Source: Methylobacterium sp. (lineage in GTDB: Bacteria > Pseudomonadota > Alphaproteobacteria > Rhizobiales > Beijerinckiaceae). From it: a stretch of 51,999 bases of DNA. The notes beneath the pieces are model-generated. The model did no database searches. It saw only the letters and a program-made list of their open reading frames with translations, and was not told the origin of the DNA. The stretch is taken from assembly GCF_028290105.1 (NCBI RefSeq), contig NZ_JAQGKL010000203.1:1-51999 (forward strand). Direction: 5' to 3'. This document shows positions 45,680 to 51,999 of the stretch, one piece after another. The position numbers were made by a program, and so were the translations under genes. Every line of letters begins with the position of its first letter. Position 1 is the stretch's first letter.

Positions 45680-46431
45680 CGAAGCCGACGAAGGTCGCCA
45701 CTCTCCGCCTCGACCGCCTCCTCGCCAATATGGGCTACGGCTCACGCCGGGAGATGTCGCTGCTGACCCGCGCCGGTCTCGTCGTGCTCGACGGCGTTCC
45801 CTTGCGCGATGCCGACCAGCGAATTCCGGTGACGCCCGATCTGGCGCACCGCATGACCGTCGACGGCGAACCCCTCGATCCGCCACCGGGCCTGACGCTG
45901 ATGCTGCACAAGCCGCTGGGCGTCACCTGCTCGCACAAAGAGGTGGGTCCGCTGGTCTACGGCCTGCTGCCCGAGCGCTGGCGCCGGCGGGACCCGGCCC
46001 TCTCCACGGTAGGTCGTCTCGACAAGGAGACCTCCGGCCTCCTACTCCTCACCGATGACGGCGCCCTGTTGCACCGGATCATTGCGCCGAAAGCCAATGT
46101 CGCCAAGCGCTACCGGGTGACGCTCGACCGTCCCCTGAAGGGCGACGAGGCCGCGATCTTCGCCACCGGCACCCTGATGCTGGAGGGCGAAGAGAAGCCT
46201 CTGCTGCCGGTGGATTTCGAGGCTGAAGGCGAGACCGGCGCCGTGGTGACCCTGCACGAGGGGCGCTACCATCAGGTCCGGCGCATGTTCGCCGCCATCG
46301 GCAACCACGTCGGCGCACTTCACCGCGACCGCGTCGGCGGGCTTGATCTGCCGGAAGATCTCGGACCGGGTGAGCATCGCATCCTCGGGGAGGCCGAGAT
46401 CGCGGCCGTGTTTGCAGGCGGCGAAACCTGA
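45676..46431 (+). CDS. RsuA-family rRNA pseudouridine synthase
   Basis: The 251-aa product has an N-terminal S4-like RNA-binding domain (LRLDRLLANMGYGSRREMSL) and a pseudouridine synthase domain with catalytic Asp116 in VGRLDKETSGLLLLT, followed by HEGRYHQVRRMFAAIG. It is closest in layout to RsuA, which modifies U516 of 16S rRNA; RluE/RluF-like targets are possible. GTG start within the GTGA overlap. Confidence 0.93.
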   Translation: MTKPTKVATLRLDRLLANMGYGSRREMSLLTRAGLVVLDGVPLRDADQRIPVTPDLAHRMTVDGEPLDPPPGLTLMLHKPLGVTCSHKEVGPLVYGLLPERWRRRDPALSTVGRLDKETSGLLLLTDDGALLHRIIAPKANVAKRYRVTLDRPLKGDEAAIFATGTLMLEGEEKPLLPVDFEAEGETGAVVTLHEGRYHQVRRMFAAIGNHVGALHRDRVGGLDLPEDLGPGEHRILGEAEIAAVFAGGET

Positions 46432-46503
46432 TCCGGACGGACTCGCACTGCGACGCCTGATCCCGCGATTGACGATCGAGGTCGGTCTGGCGAAGTTCGC
46501 GTC

Positions 46504-47208
46504 ATGCTCAGCAACCTCGATATGGTCGGCCGCCTGCTTGTCGCGGCCCTCCTCGGCAGCGTCATCGGCTTCGAACGCGAACGCCTCGTCTGGGCCGCCG
46601 GCATGCGTACGCACATGCTGGTCTGCGTCGGCTCCTGCCTGCTGATGATCGTCTCTGCCTTCGGCTTCTCGGACATCCTGGGCAGGCCGAACGTCACCCT
46701 CGATCCGTCGCGCGTCGCGGCGCAGGTGGTGTCCGGCATCGGCTTCCTCGGCGCCGGCACCATCCTCCTGCGGGGCGAGGTCGTGAAGGGTTTGACCACC
46801 GCCGCCAGCCTCTGGGCGGTGGCCGCCATCGGGCTCGCTTCCGGCGGCGGCCTCTACGTGCCGGCCATCGCCACCACCGCCATCGTTCTGGGCATCCTGG
46901 CCGGGATGAAGCCCCTCGAGGAGCGCTACCGCCAGCGGCGGCAGAGGCACGATCTGCGCATCGTCGCCCGACACGGCGTCCTCACCATCGAGGCTCTACG
47001 CGAGTTGGCCGGTCCCTGCGCGTCGAAGCTGCGTCAGGTCGTGATCCGGCAACGCGAGGCCGGTGCTACCGACGACATCACCTTCTGCCTCGTGCACGTG
47101 GATCGCACGGCCATCGACGCCCTGACCGAGCGCCTGCGACGCCACGAAGCGATCGCGAGCGTGGAGACGATCCACCGCGAAACCGTCGGTCGCGATCCCG
47201 ACAGCTGA
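46504..47208 (+). CDS. MgtC/SapB-family membrane protein
   Basis: The 234-aa product has four or five hydrophobic helices with the family motif LGSVIGFERERL near residue 20 and VVSGIGFLGAGTILLRGEVVKG followed by TTAASLWAVAAIGLA. A cytoplasmic ACT-like domain of about 80 residues ends it. Related MgtC proteins affect growth at low Mg and bind ATP synthase in pathogens; here the role is unknown. No Mg-sensing leader was evident upstream. Confidence 0.9.
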   Translation: MLSNLDMVGRLLVAALLGSVIGFERERLVWAAGMRTHMLVCVGSCLLMIVSAFGFSDILGRPNVTLDPSRVAAQVVSGIGFLGAGTILLRGEVVKGLTTAASLWAVAAIGLASGGGLYVPAIATTAIVLGILAGMKPLEERYRQRRQRHDLRIVARHGVLTIEALRELAGPCASKLRQVVIRQREAGATDDITFCLVHVDRTAIDALTERLRRHEAIASVETIHRETVGRDPDS

Positions 47209-47466
47209 GGTGCTTCCTTCGACGAACGAGCGCTCCGGCGGAAGGGCCTTGAAGCGCGCTGCCTTGCCAATCCCGAACAACTCGTTTATGCGCCAGCCCT
47301 CGCGTTCGCTCCGGCTGGGGGCTGAACGGACGGTGTCGATTCCATCGGCATAGGGGCGGACCTCGAACGAGGTGTTCCCCATCGTCCCGTGTCTCCGCCT
47401 TCGATCAACCGCTCGGGCCTTCAAACGGCTCGAAGGGCTTGGCGCCGGGTGAATTGCGTACGAACC
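47209..47466 (+). other. Upstream part of the rpsF leader / intergenic region
   Basis: No gene was seen between the MgtC-like gene and the rpsF regulatory hairpins. The rpsF promoter is probably here, but I found no clear consensus pair. Confidence 0.4.
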
Positions 47467-47509
47467 GGCCCGACGCTGTCTTTCCCGCACGATTCCGTGC
47501 CGTCGGGCC
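47467..47509 (+). promoter_or_regulatory. Candidate S6:S18-binding hairpin in the rpsF leader
   Basis: GGCCCGACG (47467-47475) pairs with CGTCGGGCC (47501-47509) over 9 bp. Inside it GCACG (47487-47491) pairs with CGTGC (47496-47500) around an ATTC tetraloop. An 11-nt bulge, CTGTCTTTCCC, lies only on the 5' side and leads into CCG. Two helices split by a one-sided bulge with CCG match the described S6:S18 mRNA motif that mimics the 16S rRNA site. Confidence 0.7.
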
Positions 47510-47529
47510 CCTTTGGATATGAAGGGCCC
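47505..47529 (+). promoter_or_regulatory. Shine-Dalgarno-sequestering hairpin of rpsF
   Basis: GGGCCC-C-TT (47505-47513) can pair with AAGGGCCC (47522-47529), 8 bp with one bulged C and an 8-nt loop. It buries the GAAGGG ribosome binding site. It shares bases 47505-47509 with the outer stem of the upstream hairpin, so the two folds exclude each other. Confidence 0.6.
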
Positions 47530-47533
47530 GTTT

Positions 47534-48013
47534 ATGCCTCTCTACGAACACGTCTTCCTGGCGCGCCAGGACGTGACGGCCCAGCAGGTCGAGACCATGG
47601 TCGAGACCTACAAGGGCGTCATCGAAGCCAATGGCGGCAAGGTCGAGAAGATCGAGATGTGGGGCGTGAAGTCCCTCGCCTACCGTATCAAGAAGAATCG
47701 CAAGGCGCATTTCACGCTCCTCAACGTCGACGCCCCCCCGGCGGCGCTCGCCGAGATGGAGCGTCAGATGCAGATCTCCGAGGACGTCCTGCGCTTCATG
47801 ACCGTCCGCGTCGAAGAGCTCGAGTCCGAGCCGTCTGCGATGATGCAGAAGCGCGATCGCGACGACCGCAAGGATCGCGAGCGCGGCCGTCGTCGTGACG
47901 ACGAGGGCTTCGGTGGTGGTGGTGGATTTGGCGGCGACCGCGATCGCGGCGACCGTGGTGATCGCGGCGACCGGGGTGACCGCCCCGAGCGCAGCTTCGG
48001 CGGGGAGGCTTAA
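47534..48013 (+). CDS. rpsF: 30S ribosomal protein S6
   Basis: Platform protein that binds 16S rRNA as a complex with S18. The 159-aa product has the normal fold ([53 protein letters not shown]). A tail of about 50 residues follows, rich in Arg, Asp and Gly with repeated DRGDRG units, in place of the acidic Glu tail of E. coli S6. AAGGG lies 7 bases before the ATG. rpsR follows after 3 bp. Confidence 0.97.
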   Translation: MPLYEHVFLARQDVTAQQVETMVETYKGVIEANGGKVEKIEMWGVKSLAYRIKKNRKAHFTLLNVDAPPAALAEMERQMQISEDVLRFMTVRVEELESEPSAMMQKRDRDDRKDRERGRRRDDEGFGGGGGFGGDRDRGDRGDRGDRGDRPERSFGGEA

Positions 48014-48016
48014 GTC

Positions 48017-48313
48017 ATGGCATTTGGTGCTGGAGCCGGTGCACCCGCCGCGGGCGGTGCTGCTGCAGGTGGTGGTGGTGCAGGCGGCGGTCGCCGCCCC
48101 TTCTTCCGCCGTCGGAAGACCTGCCCCTTCTCGGGCGCGAACGCGCCTAAGATCGACTACAAGGACGTCAAGCTCCTGTCGCGCTACGTCTCCGAGCGCG
48201 GCAAGATCGTGCCGTCGCGCATCACGGCGGTGTCCGCCAAGAAGCAGCGCGAGCTCGCCCAGGCGATCAAGCGTGCCCGCTTCCTCGGCTTCCTCCCCTA
48301 CGTGATCAAGTAA
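48017..48313 (+). CDS. rpsR: 30S ribosomal protein S18
   Basis: Partner of S6 on the 30S platform. The 98-aa product has the S18 core ([55 protein letters not shown]). It is preceded by about 24 residues made almost only of Ala and Gly, an addition to the usual 75-80-residue protein. It is co-transcribed with rpsF. Confidence 0.97.
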   Translation: MAFGAGAGAPAAGGAAAGGGGAGGGRRPFFRRRKTCPFSGANAPKIDYKDVKLLSRYVSERGKIVPSRITAVSAKKQRELAQAIKRARFLGFLPYVIK

Positions 48314-48330
48314 GCTCTTACGGAGCTTCA

Positions 48331-48363
48331 CCCCGGCCCGGCTTTGCCGGACCGGGGACTTTC
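48331..48363 (+). terminator. Terminator after rpsR
   Basis: CCCCGG-C-CCGGC and GCCGG-A-CCGGGG pair over 11 bp with one mismatch around TTT, followed by ACTTT. A smaller perfect hairpin, AAGCTC/GAGCTT (48312-48328), overlaps the rpsR stop codon. Together they probably end or attenuate the rpsF-rpsR transcript. Confidence 0.7.
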
Positions 48364-48477
48364 GCCGCTCGTGCGGCATTCGAATTCGTACCGGTTTGCT
48401 TGCAGCAGGCCGGGAGTCGTTGGGGCGACACGCGCCTCTAACCCTGCCCGGATCGGGACAGTGGGACAGCGGGATTG

Positions 48478-49485
48478 ATGGCACAGTTCATCGGCATCGG
48501 CATCGGCGCGGGACTCGTCTCCGCCCTCCTCTTCGGCGTATTGCTGAAGGCGACGGCGCTCGCGATCCTGCTCTACCTGCTCGCCCCGCTCCCGATCCTG
48601 ATCGTGGGGCTCGGCTGGAGCCATCGGGCTGCCCTTGTCGCCGCCTTCACCGGTGCGCTCGCCCTCTCGCTCATCGTTCAGCCCTTCCTCGGCCTCGGCT
48701 TCCTCGCCTATTTGGCGCTACCGGCCTGGTGGCTCGCGTATCTCGCCTTGCTCGGCCGGCCCGGCGCGGACGGTACGATGGAGTGGTACCCCACGGGGCG
48801 CCTCCTCGCCTGGACCGCCGGCACGGCCGGCATCGCCTTCGTGGCGATCGCGGTGATCGCGGCCCCGAACTACGAGACCTTCCAGTCGCAGTTGCGGGGC
48901 ATGACCCGCACCATCGTGCGCATCCAGGCCGATCGCGCCGCCGGTGCCCCGGTGCCCAAGCCCGTGACACCGGATGCGGGCGTCGAGGCGCCGGTCGAGC
49001 CCGCGCCGGAAACGCCTGCCGAGGCGACGCGCACGGAAGTCGCCAACGCGCTCGCGGCCATCGCGCCCGGTCTCGCGACGCAAGGCCTGACGGTCCTGCT
49101 GACCTTCTATCTCTGGGCGGCCGCCCGGATCGTGCGGATCTCGGGGCGCCTGCCCCGTCCCTGGCCGGACCTTGCCGCCACGGTGATGCCCCGGCGTGTG
49201 CTCGCGGTGCTCGCGGGCTCCATCGTGCTCGCCCTGGTGCCGGGTTATCCCGGCGTGCTCGGCGTCGCACTCGCGGGGGCGTTGAGCGCCGCCTTCGCCA
49301 TGCAGGGGCTGGCGGCTTTCCACGATCGCAGCCGGGGCCGCCCGGGGCGTCTGGCTCTGCTGTTCGGCCTCTACGTCGTCCTCTTCCTCACACAGGGCGT
49401 CGCCCTCGTCGCCCTGACCCTCTTCGGCATTGCCGATACCGCCCTCGACCGCCGTCGCCCGCAAGGGTCGGCCGGACGACCCTGA
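48478..49485 (+). CDS. DUF2232 polytopic membrane protein
   Basis: The 335-aa product has about eight hydrophobic helices in two blocks, separated by a Pro/Ala/Glu-rich stretch (about 155-185). The DUF2232 family is conserved between rpsR and rplI in Hyphomicrobiales, which this position matches. Function is unknown. A TTG codon directly precedes the ATG. Confidence 0.82.
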   Translation: MAQFIGIGIGAGLVSALLFGVLLKATALAILLYLLAPLPILIVGLGWSHRAALVAAFTGALALSLIVQPFLGLGFLAYLALPAWWLAYLALLGRPGADGTMEWYPTGRLLAWTAGTAGIAFVAIAVIAAPNYETFQSQLRGMTRTIVRIQADRAAGAPVPKPVTPDAGVEAPVEPAPETPAEATRTEVANALAAIAPGLATQGLTVLLTFYLWAAARIVRISGRLPRPWPDLAATVMPRRVLAVLAGSIVLALVPGYPGVLGVALAGALSAAFAMQGLAAFHDRSRGRPGRLALLFGLYVVLFLTQGVALVALTLFGIADTALDRRRPQGSAGRP

Positions 49486-49511
49486 GCCCACAAACCCAAA
49501 GGATCAGAACC

Positions 49512-50075
49512 ATGCAAGTCATTCTCCTCGAGCGCGTCGCCAAGCTCGGCCAGATGGGCGAGACCGTGAACGTGAAGCCGGGCTACGCCCGCAACTTCCT
49601 CCTCGCCCGCGGCAAGGCCCTGCGCGCCACCGAGAACAACAAGAAGCACTTCGAGGTGCAACGCGCCCAGCTCGAGGCCCGTAACCTGGAGCGCAAGTCC
49701 GAGGCCCAGGCCATCGCCGAGACCCTCGAGGGCAAGAGCTTCGTGCTCATCCGCCAGTCGGGCGAGACCGGCGTGCTCTACGGTTCGGTCTCGACCCGCG
49801 ATCTCGCCGAAGTCGTCACCGCCGACGGCTTCACGGTGGGCCGCGACCAGTTCGCCCTGAACCAGCCGATCAAGACGCTGGGCCTGCACACCGTACCGGT
49901 GGTGCTGCACCCCGAGGTCGAGGTCACCATCACGGTCAACGTCGCCCGATCACCGGAAGAAGCCGAGCGTCAGGCGCGCGGCGAATCCACCACCGAGCGT
50001 GAGGCCTTCAACCTCGACGACCTCGGCCTGGAAGTCGGCGCCGCCCTGGCCGAAGCCGGCGACGATCGCGAATAA
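49512..50075 (+). CDS. rplI: 50S ribosomal protein L9
   Basis: Binds 23S rRNA and extends from the subunit as a strut that limits frameshifting. The 187-aa product has the N domain [20 protein letters not shown] with [16 protein letters not shown], a long connecting helix and a C domain ([15 protein letters not shown]). An acidic tail of about 35 residues exceeds the E. coli length of 149. The ATG is preceded by AAAGGATCAG. Confidence 0.97.
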   Translation: MQVILLERVAKLGQMGETVNVKPGYARNFLLARGKALRATENNKKHFEVQRAQLEARNLERKSEAQAIAETLEGKSFVLIRQSGETGVLYGSVSTRDLAEVVTADGFTVGRDQFALNQPIKTLGLHTVPVVLHPEVEVTITVNVARSPEEAERQARGESTTEREAFNLDDLGLEVGAALAEAGDDRE

Positions 50076-50142
50076 GACGCGGTGGAGAACGGGGATAGCC
50101 GTTCTTAACGGTTGACTCGTTCCTTGTTTGTTCCAGCATGGG

Positions 50143-50174
50143 CGCCCGCTCTCCAGACCGGAGGGCGGGCGTTT
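50143..50174 (+). terminator. Rho-independent terminator after rplI
   Basis: CGCCCGCTCTCC and GGAGGGCGGGCG pair over 12 bp (one wobble) around AGACC and are followed by TTT, 67 bp after the rplI stop. It separates the ribosomal operon from dnaB. Confidence 0.82.
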
Positions 50175-50240
50175 CCATGATCGGTCCCGGCCGCCGAGGC
50201 GTGCGGTTGATGCACGGGCGCCACGGCGTGAAAGCGCGAA

Positions 50241-50259
50241 TCGGCTAAGGTTCGGCTAA
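50241..50259. repeat. 8-bp direct repeat upstream of dnaB
   Basis: TCGGCTAA occurs at 50241-50248 and 50252-50259, an 11-bp period or about one helical turn, 38 bp before the dnaB start. This spacing is compatible with a regulator binding one face of the DNA; nothing identifies the factor. Confidence 0.4.
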
Positions 50260-50296
50260 CCATGCCAGGGCCATGGTCGCGGGATAGGACCGCGCG

Positions 50297-51841
50297 GTGT
50301 CGGACACGCGGTCACGGACGCAACGACGAGTCGGAGCCTCGAATCAGCCCATGGCCCTGCCCAATGCCCTGACGGCCAACCTTCAGCCCGTCGCGCAGGA
50401 ATTCCGCGTCGCGCCGCACAACATCGACGCAGAGCAGGCGCTGCTCGGTGCCATCCTGGTCAACAACGACGCCTATTACCGGATATCGGACTTCCTCCTC
50501 CCCGAGCACTTCATGGAGGATGTCCACCGCAAGATCTTCGAGGTCGCCGCGCAGCTCATCAAAGCCGGGAAACTCGCCACCCCCATCACCCTGAAGACCT
50601 ATCTGGGCGACGCCGATCTCGGCGGCCAGACCGTGATGCAGTACCTCGCGCGCCTCGCGGCCGAGGCCACCACGGTGATCAACGCGGGCGATTACGGCCG
50701 CACCATCTACGACCTCGCGATCCGCCGCCGCCTGATCACCATCGGCGAGGATCTGGTGAACGGGGCCTACGAGGCGCCGGTGGAATCCTCCCCCCGGGAC
50801 CAGATCGAGGGCACCGAGCGCCGGCTCTACGAACTTGCCGAATCGGGCAAATACGATGGCGGCTTTCAAAAGTTCTCCGATGCGCTCACCGCCGCGGTGG
50901 ACATGGCCGCCAAGGCCTATCAGCGCGAGGGCAAACTCTCGGGCATCGCCACCGGCCTGTCGGATCTCGATGCCAAGATGGGCGGATTGCAACGCTCGGA
51001 TCTGATCATCCTCGCGGGCCGCCCGGCCATGGGCAAGACCTCGCTGGTGACCAACATCGCCTTCAACGTGGCCAAGGCCTATCAGTCCGAAAAGCTCCCC
51101 GACGGTCGGATCGAGACCAAGAACGGCGGCATCGTCGGCTTCTTCTCCCTCGAAATGTCGGCCGAGCAATTGGCGACCCGTATCATCGCCGAGCAATCCG
51201 GGGTGCCCTCGTACAAGATCCGGCGCGGCGACATCCAGCCGGCGGACTTCTACAAGATCACCGACGCCGCCCGGGACATGCAGACGATCCCGTTCTACAT
51301 CGACCAGACCGGCGGCATCTCCATCGCGCAGCTCGCCGCGCGCGCCCGGCGCCTGAAGCGCCAGAAGGGCCTCGACCTCCTCATCGTCGATTACCTGCAA
51401 CTGCTCTCGGGATCGGGCAAGCGCAGCGACAACCGCGTGCAGGAGATGACCGAGATCACCACCGGCATGAAGGCGCTCGCCAAGGAGCTCGCGGTGCCGA
51501 TCATCGGCCTGTCGCAGCTCTCGCGGCAGGTCGAGAGCCGCGACGACAAGCGCCCCCAGCTGTCGGATCTGCGCGAATCCGGATCGATCGAACAGGACGC
51601 CGACATGGTGCTGTTCGTCTACCGCGACGAATACTATCTCAAGGGCAAGGAGCCGCAGCCCGGCACGCTCGAGCACAACGAGTGGCAGAGCAAGATGGAA
51701 CGCGTGCACGGCAAGGCCGAGGTAATCATCGGCAAGTCTCGGCACGGGCCGACCGGCACGATCCAGCTCGCCTTCCAGGCCGAGGTGACGCGCTTCACCG
51801 ACCTCGCCGACGAGGACAAGCTGCCCATCATGGAGGATTGA
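50297..51841 (+). CDS. dnaB: Replicative DNA helicase DnaB
   Basis: Hexameric 5'-3' helicase of the replication fork. The 514-aa product has an N-terminal DnaB domain (NIDAEQALLGAILVNNDAYY) and a RecA-like motor with Walker A GRPAMGKTS (241-249), LLIVDYLQLLSG (Walker B) and DLRESGSIEQDADMVLFVYR (DNA-binding loop region). No intein was seen. The GTG start has TAGGA seven bases before it; an ATG at 50351 is the alternative. Confidence 0.97.
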   Translation: MSDTRSRTQRRVGASNQPMALPNALTANLQPVAQEFRVAPHNIDAEQALLGAILVNNDAYYRISDFLLPEHFMEDVHRKIFEVAAQLIKAGKLATPITLKTYLGDADLGGQTVMQYLARLAAEATTVINAGDYGRTIYDLAIRRRLITIGEDLVNGAYEAPVESSPRDQIEGTERRLYELAESGKYDGGFQKFSDALTAAVDMAAKAYQREGKLSGIATGLSDLDAKMGGLQRSDLIILAGRPAMGKTSLVTNIAFNVAKAYQSEKLPDGRIETKNGGIVGFFSLEMSAEQLATRIIAEQSGVPSYKIRRGDIQPADFYKITDAARDMQTIPFYIDQTGGISIAQLAARARRLKRQKGLDLLIVDYLQLLSGSGKRSDNRVQEMTEITTGMKALAKELAVPIIGLSQLSRQVESRDDKRPQLSDLRESGSIEQDADMVLFVYRDEYYLKGKEPQPGTLEHNEWQSKMERVHGKAEVIIGKSRHGPTGTIQLAFQAEVTRFTDLADEDKLPIMED

Positions 51842-51909
51842 GTGCCGCGAGGGGCCGGTTTGATGGGGCCTGGGTTGGGTCTATCCTGCGCGACCAGCTG
51901 GAGCCGCCC

Positions 51910-51999
51910 ATGTCCGCCCCGCGCCTGACCGACACGCCCGCCCCGGACGAGCCTGCCGCCTACGCGCAGGATTTCTATACCTGGACGCTCGACCAGGCG
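51910..51999 (+). CDS. DUF29-family protein, 5' end only
   Basis: Thirty codons are present before the window ends. YAQDFYTWTLDQA matches the start of DUF29 proteins, which typically have Y..DFY.W...QA near the N terminus. DUF29 proteins are small, of unknown function and often present in many copies in Methylobacterium and cyanobacteria. GGAG lies a few bases before the ATG. Confidence 0.7.
   Translation, partial: MSAPRLTDTPAPDEPAAYAQDFYTWTLDQA

Noticed and set aside
47900..48000. Short tandem DNA repeats, considered as a CRISPR or satellite
   Set aside because: They encode the in-frame Asp-Arg-Gly tail of S6, are only 9-12 bp units and have no spacers.

Overview
The window is a GC-rich bacterial chromosome segment that reads as alphaproteobacterial, order Hyphomicrobiales (Rhizobiales), most likely Methylobacterium or a close relative. 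The grounds are the gene orders (pdxJ-acpS-lepB-rnc-era, rpsB-tsf-pyrH-frr-uppS-cdsA-dxr, bamA-lpxD-fabZ-lpxA-lpxI-lpxB, rpsF-rpsR-DUF2232-rplI-dnaB), the use of LpxI rather than LpxH, and an alphaproteobacterial-type helical domain on the end of S2. The genus is an inference. Almost all of it is core genome: no rRNA, tRNA, CRISPR array, transposase or prophage was recognised.

Layout. 1-6 kb: ffh, rpsP, rimM and trmD on the + strand, with a diguanylate cyclase and an apparently exported methyltransferase inserted on the - strand between rimM and trmD. 6-9.3 kb: serC, a small DUF1902/HicA toxin-antitoxin pair and mtnA. 9.3-13 kb (- strand): rplY, pth, ychF and a tandem MaoC protein. 13.3-20.3 kb: a retropepsin-like protease, mutS, a His-rich exported peptide, hrpB and a DUF805 membrane protein. 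20.3-29 kb (- strand): the outer-membrane module rseP, bamA, lpxD, fabZ, lpxA, lpxI, lpxB. 29.1-32.7 kb: a divergent tetR / emrA-emrB efflux cassette. 32.7-40.7 kb (- strand): a PH-domain gene, rpsB, tsf, pyrH, a BLUF photoreceptor, frr, uppS, cdsA, dxr. 40.7-47.2 kb (+): pdxJ, acpS, lepB, rnc, era, an RsmC-like methyltransferase, an RsuA-type pseudouridine synthase and an MgtC-like protein. 47.2-52 kb (+): rpsF, rpsR, a DUF2232 protein, rplI, dnaB and the start of a DUF29 gene.

How the genes fit together. Most products serve translation (SRP, ribosomal proteins, rRNA/tRNA modification, EF-Ts, RRF, Pth) or envelope assembly (lipid A, BAM, site-2 protease, undecaprenyl-PP, CDP-DAG, signal peptidase). 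The less ordinary parts are accessory genes placed inside these conserved strings: a c-di-GMP synthase, a blue-light sensor, an efflux cassette and a toxin-antitoxin pair.

The strongest regulatory signals read directly from the DNA are three. The rpsF leader can fold into two mutually exclusive hairpins, one resembling an S6:S18 binding motif and one covering the Shine-Dalgarno sequence. Two identical 19-bp perfect palindromes lie between tetR and emrA. A palindrome overlaps a candidate promoter between the antitoxin and toxin genes. I saw nothing that clearly amounts to an entirely new multi-gene system; the rpsF leader and the BLUF gene with a substituted flavin-contact residue are the items most worth testing.
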